A stretch of DNA of 9,398 nt, taken from NCBI GenBank assembly GCA_045646905.1, contig JAZRLP010000027.1, forward strand, positions 1-9,398, read 5' to 3'. The position numbers and the translations under genes were made by a program. This document shows, in pieces, positions 1 through 5,346 of the stretch; position 1 is the first letter of the stretch, and every line of letters begins with the position of its first letter. This DNA is from RGIG4079 sp045646905. Lineage in GTDB: Bacteria; Bacteroidota; Bacteroidia; Bacteroidales; Muribaculaceae. The notes under the pieces were generated by a model. It was given only the letters and a program-made list of their open reading frames with translations. It made no database searches and was not told the origin of the DNA.

Positions 1-90
1 GATTGCTTCTTTACTTTTGCCAGACGAATAATATTCATTGACTATTGCAATTTTTTCTTCGTCCGTGTAACGGTTTACTGTTTTATTCAT
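1..90 (-). CDS. Transposase OrfA-like protein, N-terminal 30 codons (partial)
   Basis: The - strand reads from an ATG at 90-88 and runs open off the window edge; the visible peptide starts MNKTVNRYTDEEKIAIVNEY and continues with a Gly-Lys-Ser-Lys-Glu stretch. This matches the N-terminus of the small helix-turn-helix OrfA proteins of IS3-type elements: a basic start, an aromatic residue, then an E/D-rich first helix followed by a GKS-like turn. In those elements OrfA binds the IS ends and, fused to OrfB by frameshifting, gives the active transposase. The start codon lies between the arms of a 9-bp inverted repeat (72-80 and 114-122). The family assignment rests on only 30 residues, so an unrelated HTH protein is not excluded. 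Confidence 0.6.
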   Translation of the reverse strand, partial: MNKTVNRYTDEEKIAIVNEYYSSGKSKEAI

Positions 91-122
91 AATCCTAAAT
101 TTTGTTTAATTTCCAGTAAACC
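72..122 (-). repeat. 9-bp inverted repeat flanking the OrfA start codon
   Basis: GGTTTACTG at 72-80 and CAGTAAACC at 114-122 are perfect complements. In the - strand transcript the start codon (90-88) would sit in the loop of this stem. A stem of this kind could hide the start from ribosomes when the IS is read from an outside promoter, a control known in some insertion sequences; here that role is inferred. Confidence 0.5.
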
Positions 123-165
123 TATATTAGGACTAGACACCCTCTGAAAATTTGAAAAATTTTTA

Positions 166-193
166 GGGGGAGTACCCCGAAGGGGGGAGGGGG
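166..193. other. G-rich palindromic block next to the IS end
   Basis: Three G-runs (166-170, 182-187, 189-193) surround one C-run (175-178). The C-run can pair with the G-run on its left (loop AGTA) or on its right (loop GAA), so two hairpins exclude each other. Reading frames on the + strand between 140 and 165 are soon closed by stops, and I see no gene here. I do not recognise its origin. Confidence 0.4.
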
Positions 194-219
194 TAAAATC
201 TCAAACACCTTCCATATAG

Positions 220-252
220 GCGAGCAATCCACTGCGGGTTGCTCGCTTTTTT
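220..252 (+). terminator. Intrinsic terminator without a visible upstream gene
   Basis: An 11-bp stem (220-230 with 236-246, one T-G wobble) has a 5-nt loop, ACTGC, and is followed by six T residues at 247-252. The T-run on the + strand fixes the direction. No + strand gene lies between the IS end and this site, so the gene it served was probably displaced or lost when the IS inserted, or lies on the far side of the IS. Confidence 0.75.
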
Positions 253-253
253 A

Positions 254-549
254 TGTTCATTTGTACTTCATTCTAAAAACAAAAACAGAATGAGCAGAAG
301 ATTGCATAATGACAAAAAGATTATAATTTGGGGAAACTATGAATTTTCAACTCCCGATATCAATTTCTGCGATATCTGCATATAAATATCAAACATTATT
401 AATTAACTTCAGCACCAATCAGTAAAAATCAGTGTGAGAGTTTTTAATTATGCATTATGAATTATTTTTCACAATGTTGCTGAATTTATTTGATTTTTGC
501 ACACTTGTAAGGCAGAATTATTATTTTTTATATCATTTTGCAAGAAAAA
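254..549. other. AT-rich intergenic stretch before asnA
   Basis: No convincing gene. A 31-codon open frame (290-385, + strand, beginning MSRRLHNDKK and ending with a C-x2-C pair) follows an A-rich stretch but lacks a good promoter and any family resemblance. Two small repeats are visible: CGATATC at 355-361 and 370-376, which can also form a hairpin, and AATCAGT at 417-423 and 427-433, exactly 10 bp apart. The rest is A/T-rich sequence. Confidence 0.5.
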
Positions 550-582
550 TTTGCTATATTCAAGAAATTTGTATTATCTTTG
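550..582 (+). promoter_or_regulatory. Bacteroidetes-type promoter of asnA
   Basis: TTTG at 550-553 and TATCTTTG at 575-582 are separated by 21 bp and match the primary sigma-factor consensus of Bacteroidetes. Transcription should start about 6 to 8 bases downstream, giving a leader of roughly 20-25 nt. The 15 bases at 570-584 are identical to those of the tRNA-Asp promoter (4342-4356). Confidence 0.8.
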
Positions 583-611
583 CAGTCCAAACTTGAAATT
601 ATAGCATAATT

Positions 612-1646
612 ATGGCTCTTATCATACCAAAGAAATATAAACGCAAACTCCTCCCCGAAACCACCGAGGTGGCAATTAAGGATATCAAAGTGGCTTTCCA
701 AGAGAAACTTGCCACAGCCCTTAACTTGCGCCGCGTAACTGCTCCATTGTTTGTGCTATCGGGCACAGGTCTTAACGACGACCTCAACGGCGTTGAAAAA
801 GCTGTTACTTTCAACATTCAATGTATGAATAATAGCCCTGCCGAGGTGGTGCACTCGCTTGCTAAATGGAAACGCACCAAACTCGGATTTTATGACATTG
901 CACCAGGTTATGGTCTTTATACCGACATGAACGCCATTCGTGCTTGCGAAGACCTCGATAACCTACACTCTCTATATGTTGACCAATGGGACTGGGAACA
1001 AACAATCACTCCCGAGGAACGCACTCTTGACTACCTCAAAGAAACTGTGGTAAAAATCTATGATGCAGTGCGCCAAACCGAGCAGATGATTTACAAAAGT
1101 TTCCCTCACATCACCCCAGTGCTTCCCGAAGAGATTAAATTTATCCATGCCGAAGAATTGTTGCAAATGTTCCCCGACCTTGATGCCAAAGGTCGCGAAG
1201 CTGCTGCTGCTAAAAAATATGGCGCTATATTCCTTATAGGTATCGGAAATCCTTTGTCGAACGGCGAACCTCACGATGGTCGCGCACCCGACTACGATGA
1301 TTGGATTACTCCCAACTCTGACGGCTATGTAGGGCTTAATGGCGATATGATTTTCTGGAACACTATCCTTGAATGCCCATTTGAACTCTCATCTATGGGT
1401 ATCCGCGTTGAACCCGAGTCGCTTATGCAACAGCTCAAAGCGCGTGGGTGCGAGGATCGTTCGCAATACAAGTTCCACCAAATGCTCCTCAACGGCGAGT
1501 TACCCTCATCGATAGGTGGTGGTATAGGACAAAGTCGCTTGTGTATGTTCCTTCTTCAAAAAGCCCATGTGGGCGAGGTGCAAGCAAGCATTTGGCCCGA
1601 AGAGCAAATAGAAAAATGCCAAGCCGCCGGAATCGAACTCATTTAG
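612..1646 (+). CDS. asnA: Aspartate-ammonia ligase (asparagine synthetase A)
   Basis: AsnA makes asparagine from aspartate, ammonia and ATP, with AMP and pyrophosphate as products, in the cytosol. The 344-residue protein is close to the usual family length (E. coli about 330). It has the fold signals of this class-II aminoacyl-tRNA-synthetase relative: VDQWDWE at 123-129, in the region that binds aspartate, and GGGIGQSRL at 302-310, which corresponds to motif 3 and carries an arginine for ATP binding. The N-terminal VLSGTGLNDDLNG (48-60) is also typical. The ATG at 612 is chosen because it lies about 25 nt below a strong promoter and starts directly with a typical AsnA N-terminus. It is a single-gene unit with its own promoter and terminator, so it is probably controlled alone; no operator or riboswitch is obvious. 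The identification is secure. Confidence 0.97.
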   Translation: MALIIPKKYKRKLLPETTEVAIKDIKVAFQEKLATALNLRRVTAPLFVLSGTGLNDDLNGVEKAVTFNIQCMNNSPAEVVHSLAKWKRTKLGFYDIAPGYGLYTDMNAIRACEDLDNLHSLYVDQWDWEQTITPEERTLDYLKETVVKIYDAVRQTEQMIYKSFPHITPVLPEEIKFIHAEELLQMFPDLDAKGREAAAAKKYGAIFLIGIGNPLSNGEPHDGRAPDYDDWITPNSDGYVGLNGDMIFWNTILECPFELSSMGIRVEPESLMQQLKARGCEDRSQYKFHQMLLNGELPSSIGGGIGQSRLCMFLLQKAHVGEVQASIWPEEQIEKCQAAGIELI

Positions 1647-1676
1647 TACAATCTATTTAAAACATATCTACATAAC

Positions 1677-1720
1677 GAAAGTGTATCAATTTCCACGAAT
1701 TTTGATACACTTTCTTTTTT
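1677..1720 (+). terminator. Intrinsic terminator of asnA
   Basis: A perfect 13-bp stem (1677-1689 with 1702-1714) with a 12-nt loop runs into TTTCTTTTTT at 1711-1720. It begins 30 nt after the asnA stop codon. A + strand terminator is clear from the T-run. Confidence 0.88.
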
Positions 1721-1747
1721 ATACCTAAAAAAATAGGTCAATTATTA

Positions 1748-1777
1748 TTGAAATATCAAAAACAATACATATCTTTG
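1748..1777 (+). promoter_or_regulatory. Promoter upstream of the AAA+ ATPase leader
   Basis: TTG at 1748-1750 and TATCTTTG at 1770-1777 are 19 bp apart, a good Bacteroidetes match. The predicted start near 1784 would leave about 390 nt before the ATPase gene, unusually long next to the roughly 20-nt leaders of asnA and psd. A second, weaker -7-like box (TATCTATG, 2127-2134, one mismatch and no proper -33 element) lies close to the gene and could be a separate start. Confidence 0.7.
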
Positions 1778-1846
1778 TCGCATCACAAGAAAAAAAACAC
1801 GTCATTAAAATCTAATATTTATAGTTTTTATCTTTTTATTTAAGCT

Positions 1847-1900
1847 ATGAGCAATCAACTTCTTTTAAAAAAATCATTTTGGCGACTTTGCCTCTTTTAA
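1847..1900 (+). CDS. Possible 17-residue leader peptide
   Basis: An ATG at 1847 opens a short frame, MSNQLLLKKSFWRLCLF, that stops at 1898-1900. It lies in the leader about 60 nt below the predicted transcription start. It contains five leucines, two lysines in a row, two phenylalanines and a tryptophan. Its stop codon overlaps the first two bases of the 1899-1945 hairpin stem, so a ribosome ending there would cover the stem base. Leader peptides of attenuators have this layout, but nothing besides position supports translation, and such short frames also occur by chance. Confidence 0.25.
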   Translation: MSNQLLLKKSFWRLCLF

Positions 1901-1959
1901 GGAAATTTCGACTGTTTCTCTAACGAAAACTATCGAAGTTACCTTGCTTTTGATTTTTT
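1899..1959 (+). terminator. Possible attenuator hairpin in the ATPase leader
   Basis: The arms 1899-1911 and 1933-1945 form 12 of 13 possible pairs (one A-A mismatch, one wobble) around a 21-nt loop that can itself pair GTTT (1914-1917) with AAAC (1927-1930). TTTT at 1948-1951 and TTTTTT at 1954-1959 follow. Only four pairs are G-C, so strength is moderate. The last T-run is also part of the outer stem with the leader-peptide coding sequence, so the two folds would compete for it. Confidence 0.35.
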
Positions 1960-2171
1960 GAAGTTGACATAGCGTTATCTCTATTCCCTTTCAAAAATAA
2001 AAAAATGGGGCACAACTTGCCGTCGATGTGTCGTGGCGACGCATCGATAGTGATTGTTGTCGCTTCGCACATTGACATTTTGTAATAACCATTGCCACAC
2101 TGGGAGTGAAACCTTTGCTTTACTAATATCTATGAAACGCTCTTTATTTATTAATTAAAAACTGTTTTATT

Positions 2172-4145
2172 ATGATACAATCTAACAATACTTCATTAGA
2201 ACTCGTTTCGACACGCATTTGCCCTTTGACTGAAGGAGTTGATTACAACACCGAATTACACATCAGCCGCTGGGGACGGCAACACAACTTTCTCGCCACC
2301 GATGAGATGAACTCCATTGCAATAAGGATAATTCTCAATAAAAACCAACATAACAATATCATAGTCAAAAATATTCGCCAAAAAATATCAGTAGCGATTA
2401 TTGACCTCTATGACAATACGCAAGTGAGTCACACCAGTTTTTACGCCACACTCCCCAAGGGCGTAATCCAAAAATTATATATAAAAACTCTTGAGTTCAC
2501 CCACTTTCACACCACCCATCATGAGTTTTATAAAGTGGTAATAACCAACGAAACCGAAAATCGTGAAATGGATAGTTATGACTTTCGACTCATCGACCAT
2601 AGCGAGGTCCAAAAGACATTTGAAAAGGTTGTCTCCCCTTTTCATGCCTCTATCGAAGCCTACGATAGCCAATATTTAAAAGTAAATCGCGATATCATAC
2701 CCTGTCCCAATATCACATTTTTGGCTAAAACAAAATACCCCACCACGCACAAACTTCTTGAAGAGTTTGATGTAAGGGTTTACTACCCAAATGGCGAGGT
2801 TGAAAGCACAATACTCAGCCCTGTTGAGATTGAAATTTCGAGGAGCATGCTATGGAATCCTATACGCATCACCATCGAAGCTTCGACACTCCACGAAGGG
2901 GTTGTCTATGCCGAGCTGCGACACCTTGGCACTCCCATTGCAGGCATTTTATTTAATACGGGCTATGATGAATATGAGGGCGAATGGAGCGACTTCACCC
3001 CAATACCCAACTACACTATCCGAAAAGGGGAAATCGCATTCAATAAAGCGCTACAAGAACATATTGCTGCGCATGAGGCAACCACCAAGCCAGCACCTCT
3101 TGTTGACGAAGAGGAATTAAATAAATTTTTTGAATATGCCACAAAGGCCGAAGAAGAGCAATATAACAACTCTCAAGGAGTAGATGAAGACAACGACGAT
3201 AGTGAAGAAGACGACTGGGATTTCTCTGACTGCATTGACTGCGACGATGATGAATGCATCGAAGAGGCAACCGATTCTTCAAGCAATCAAAACAGTTGGG
3301 ATATGCTAAACAACCTTACAGGACTTCAATCGGTAAAAGACAAACTTCACGCCTACAAGGACCTTGTTAATTTCACCAAATTGCGAGCCGAGAACCACCT
3401 CACCCCAATCAACATTCCTCTTCATGCTATGTTTTTAGGTTCGCCTGGCACTGGCAAAACGACCGTTGCAAAAGCCATGGGGCAAATGCTACACAGCATG
3501 GGGATATTATCAAAAGGGCATGTTGTAGCAAAAGAACGCTCTACTCTCATAGGAAAGTACTATGGTTCAGAAGAGGGAAAAACTCTCAAGGCACTAGAAG
3601 AAGCTCAAGGCGGCATATTATTTATAGATGAGGCCTATCAACTGTTTTCAGAGTATGACCCACGCGACCCGGGACGCCAAGTTATAGAAACTCTAATGAC
3701 AAAACTTGCCGACGAATCCAACCGTGACTGGATGCTTATTCTTGCAGGTTATCCCGATGAGATGATGAAACTCTACAACATCAACCCCGGTTTGGCTTCA
3801 CGCATCCCCAACTCAAACATATACACATTTGATGACTTTAGCGAAACCGAACTTATGGAGATTGCCGAAAACTATTTGACCAAAAATCAATATTCGCTCT
3901 CCGACGAAGCTCGCGAAGCCCTTCTCAACCGACTTAAAGCCGATTATTCTTCACGCGACAAATCGTTTGGCAATGCACGCCATGTCATAAACATTATTCA
4001 ACTTGAGATTCTGCCCCGAATAGCAACAAGGATATCATCAAATCCAAGCCCATCAATCGACGACCTCTCCACAATATTAGCCGCAGACATTCCCGAACCC
4101 ACAAAAAAAGAGACTGCAACCCATCGTCGAATTGGATTTTGCTAA
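2172..4145 (+). CDS. CbbX/SpoVK-type AAA+ ATPase with an unrecognised N-terminal half
   Basis: The 657-residue protein ends in one AAA+ module (about 377-640): Walker A GSPGTGKT (423-430), a pore-loop-like VAKERSTLIGKYYG (452-465), Walker B ILFIDEA (482-488, Asp486/Glu487), sensor 1 ILAGYPDEM (523-531), a candidate arginine finger in GLASR (Arg544) and sensor 2 FGNAR (Arg603). This set is typical of the CbbX/SpoVK group, hexameric remodellers that act on a partner protein. Residues 1-310 resemble no domain I know; they look beta-rich and have no signal peptide. A linker at 338-366 has 18 Asp/Glu in 29 residues plus Cys354, Cys357 and Cys362. The protein is probably cytosolic. CbbX activates Rubisco elsewhere, but no Rubisco gene is here, so the partner is unknown. 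It stands alone, with its own promoter, long leader and terminator. Confidence 0.88.
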   Translation: MIQSNNTSLELVSTRICPLTEGVDYNTELHISRWGRQHNFLATDEMNSIAIRIILNKNQHNNIIVKNIRQKISVAIIDLYDNTQVSHTSFYATLPKGVIQKLYIKTLEFTHFHTTHHEFYKVVITNETENREMDSYDFRLIDHSEVQKTFEKVVSPFHASIEAYDSQYLKVNRDIIPCPNITFLAKTKYPTTHKLLEEFDVRVYYPNGEVESTILSPVEIEISRSMLWNPIRITIEASTLHEGVVYAELRHLGTPIAGILFNTGYDEYEGEWSDFTPIPNYTIRKGEIAFNKALQEHIAAHEATTKPAPLVDEEELNKFFEYATKAEEEQYNNSQGVDEDNDDSEEDDWDFSDCIDCDDDECIEEATDSSSNQNSWDMLNNLTGLQSVKDKLHAYKDLVNFTKLRAENHLTPINIPLHAMFLGSPGTGKTTVAKAMGQMLHSMGILSKGHVVAKERSTLIGKYYGSEEGKTLKALEEAQGGILFIDEAYQLFSEYDPRDPGRQVIETLMTKLADESNRDWMLILAGYPDEMMKLYNINPGLASRIPNSNIYTFDDFSETELMEIAENYLTKNQYSLSDEAREALLNRLKADYSSRDKSFGNARHVINIIQLEILPRIATRISSNPSPSIDDLSTILAADIPEPTKKETATHRRIGFC

Positions 4146-4159
4146 CAACCCTTCTTTTA

Positions 4160-4209
4160 ATTCCCTCGCCGGGCTGATTTTTCAGCCCGACACTCTTTGG
4201 GAATAGTTT
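4160..4209 (+). terminator. Two-tier terminator of the ATPase gene
   Basis: An inner 8-bp stem (4170-4177 with 4182-4189, TTTT loop) is closed by an outer 6-bp stem, ATTCCC (4160-4165) with GGGAAT (4199-4204). A short T-run, 4207-4211 (after TAG), follows. It starts 15 nt after the stop codon. The internal loops make it weaker than the others in this window. Confidence 0.65.
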
Positions 4210-4322
4210 TTATTAAAATCATCAAAAAACGCGCATTGGAGTATCAAAAACAGAGCAAAAAACACCTTTTTCAACAAAAACAGAAGAAAAATAAAAAAAA
4301 ATCGCATTTTTTTTGAAAAATA

Positions 4323-4354
4323 TTTGCACAGTATAAAAACCTGTATTATCTTTG
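4323..4354 (+). promoter_or_regulatory. Promoter of the tRNA-Asp gene
   Basis: TTTG at 4323-4326 and TATCTTTG at 4347-4354 are 20 bp apart. The bases just upstream (about 4240-4320) are very A-rich with T-runs and may act as an UP-like element; otherwise the 4212-4322 stretch holds no gene. The core at 4342-4356 is identical to that of the asnA promoter. Confidence 0.8.
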
Positions 4355-4396
4355 CACTCGCAAAACGGAAATAACCGCAAGCAACTCAACAAATCT

Positions 4397-4470
4397 GGTG
4401 TGGTAGTTCAGCTGGTTAGAATACCTGCCTGTCACGCAGGGGGTCGCGGGTTCGAGTCCCGTCCATACCG
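4397..4470 (+). tRNA. tRNA-Asp (anticodon GTC)
   Basis: The acceptor arms GGTGTGG (4397-4403) and CCATACC (4463-4469) pair over seven positions with one G-T. The anticodon stem CCTGC/GCAGG encloses a loop with GTC at 4431-4433, which reads the aspartate codons GAC and GAU. The T arm has GCGGG and the usual TTCGAGT loop. Position 73 is G4470, the normal discriminator for tRNA-Asp. CCA is not encoded (CAG follows), so the 3' end must be added by the CCA enzyme. It is a lone tRNA with its own promoter and terminator. Confidence 0.97.
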
Positions 4471-4484
4471 CAGAGGAGAGAGGA

Positions 4485-4531
4485 GAATGAGTAACAGATA
4501 ACTTCCGAGTTTCTTTACTCATTCTTTTTTT
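4485..4531 (+). terminator. Intrinsic terminator of the tRNA-Asp gene
   Basis: A perfect 10-bp stem, GAATGAGTAA (4485-4494) with TTACTCATTC (4515-4524), is followed by seven T residues. The 20-nt loop holds a smaller hairpin, AACT/AGTT around TCCG (4500-4511). It begins 14 nt after the tRNA. Confidence 0.85.
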
Positions 4532-4607
4532 GTGCCCATATGTGTGCTCTCCTACCCCTTCCCAAAACACCTCCCACCCTACAAAGGTCAAAAAATTGGC
4601 TCACTTC

Positions 4608-4638
4608 TTGGGTATATGATTTTTTTAATCTATCTTTG
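4608..4638 (+). promoter_or_regulatory. Promoter of the psd-pssA operon
   Basis: TTG at 4608-4610 and TATCTTTG at 4631-4638 are 20 bp apart. The expected transcription start, near 4645, is about 20 nt before the ATG at 4666. This decides the psd start: an in-frame ATG at 4540 lies upstream of the promoter and would not be in the transcript. Confidence 0.78.
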
Positions 4639-4665
4639 CATATTAAAGACATAAAACCCGCCCTA

Positions 4666-5346
4666 ATGAGAGTAAAAATTCATCACGAAGGAACTAATAT
4701 TATCATTGTATTGCTAATAATCTTATTGGCAATCAATATTCCGTTATGGTTATATGTTGACTGCACAGCGCTCAACATAACCATCACTGCAATATCATCA
4801 ATATTATGGTTACTTGTAGTAAATTTCTTCCGCTCTCCACGCCGCAACTTTGTCGGAAATCGTGAAAATGTAGTAGTTGCAAGTGCCGACGGAAAGGTGG
4901 TGGCTCTTGAACGCACATTTGAAGATGAATATCTTCATCGCGAAGTAATCCAACTATCGGTATTCATGAGCGTGTTTAATGTTCACGCCAACTGGTTTCC
5001 TGTTGATGGCGAAGTGATTTACTCAAAGCATCATGCTGGACGCTTTATGGCTGCTTGGCTTCCTAAATCAAGCACCGAAAATGAGCGTTCAACCGTGGTG
5101 ATTCGCACCAAAGACGGACAAGAGATACTTATGCGACAAGTTGCAGGAGCAATGGCTCGTCGCATTGTCACATATGCTCAACCTGGAGTTGAGGCTTCAA
5201 TCGAAGATCACATGGGATTTATCAAATTTGGCTCTCGTGTCGATTTATATCTCCCTCTTAACACCGAAATTAATGTTAAAATAGGCGATAAAACTATTGG
5301 TGGCATCACCGAAGTTGCTCGCCTCAAGCCCGCTGAAAATGTTTAA
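4666..5346 (+). CDS. psd: Phosphatidylserine decarboxylase proenzyme (short, archaeal-type form)
   Basis: Psd removes CO2 from phosphatidylserine to give phosphatidylethanolamine, the last step of that pathway, at the inner membrane. The 226-residue length fits the short Psd class. Two hydrophobic segments (about 12-31 and 37-54) anchor the N-terminus. The conserved core follows: ASADGKV (72-78), the FMSVFNVHANWFPVDG stretch (100-115) and MGFIKFGSR (183-191). The proenzyme cuts itself at Gly189-Ser190, and Ser190 becomes the pyruvoyl cofactor. I chose the ATG at 4666 because the promoter lies just upstream and the protein then begins like its relatives; the frame stays open back to 4540. It overlaps pssA by 8 bp, so the two successive enzymes are probably translationally coupled. 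Confidence 0.95.
   Translation: MRVKIHHEGTNIIIVLLIILLAINIPLWLYVDCTALNITITAISSILWLLVVNFFRSPRRNFVGNRENVVVASADGKVVALERTFEDEYLHREVIQLSVFMSVFNVHANWFPVDGEVIYSKHHAGRFMAAWLPKSSTENERSTVVIRTKDGQEILMRQVAGAMARRIVTYAQPGVEASIEDHMGFIKFGSRVDLYLPLNTEINVKIGDKTIGGITEVARLKPAENV

Larger units (their letters stand above)
1..139 (-). mobile_element. End of an insertion sequence (IS3-like), cut by the window edge
   Basis: The segment joins the start of a transposase OrfA-like gene on the - strand to a short leader that ends in a plausible IS terminus. Read on the - strand the terminus would begin TGTCTAGTCC at position 139, in keeping with IS ends that start with TG. Only one end is present, so neither the partner inverted repeat nor a target duplication can be checked, and the exact boundary is inferred. 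IS3 is the likeliest family from the OrfA-like protein and the TG end, but other HTH-orfA families are possible. Repeated IS copies often break assemblies, so the window edge may be a contig edge. Confidence 0.6.
1784..2171 (+). promoter_or_regulatory. Long structured leader of the AAA+ ATPase gene
   Basis: This stretch has no long gene but contains nested pairing elements. An outer stem joins 1855-1862 and 1868-1876 to 1951-1967, 17 pairs with a 5-nt bulge. It encloses a 3-bp hairpin (1881-1883 with 1890-1892) and a long hairpin (1899-1911 with 1933-1945). Downstream are GGCA/TGCC (2009-2012 with 2018-2021) and a strong hairpin, 2023-2047, with TCGATG/CATCGA at its base and GTCG/CGAC at its top. 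ACTATCGA (1929-1936) is complementary to TCGATAGT (2044-2051), so the two halves could exchange partners. I recognise no known riboswitch. It could instead be a separate small RNA of about 175 nt ending near 1960. Confidence 0.45.

Noticed and set aside
1784..1960. 6S RNA, tmRNA, SRP RNA or RNase P RNA
   Set aside because: None of the core sequences I know for these RNAs is present, and the fold is not the single long rod with a central bubble expected of 6S RNA.
4346..4591. Open frame on the - strand across the tRNA region
   Set aside because: It runs through a clear tRNA, its promoter and its terminator, so it is not a gene.
4540..4665. In-frame upstream ATG that would extend psd by 42 residues
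   Set aside because: It precedes the promoter at 4608-4638, overlaps the tRNA terminator region, and gives residues unlike known Psd N-termini.
5297..5338. In-frame upstream ATG extending pssA by 14 residues
   Set aside because: It lies deep within psd coding sequence; the ATG at 5339 gives the usual family start.
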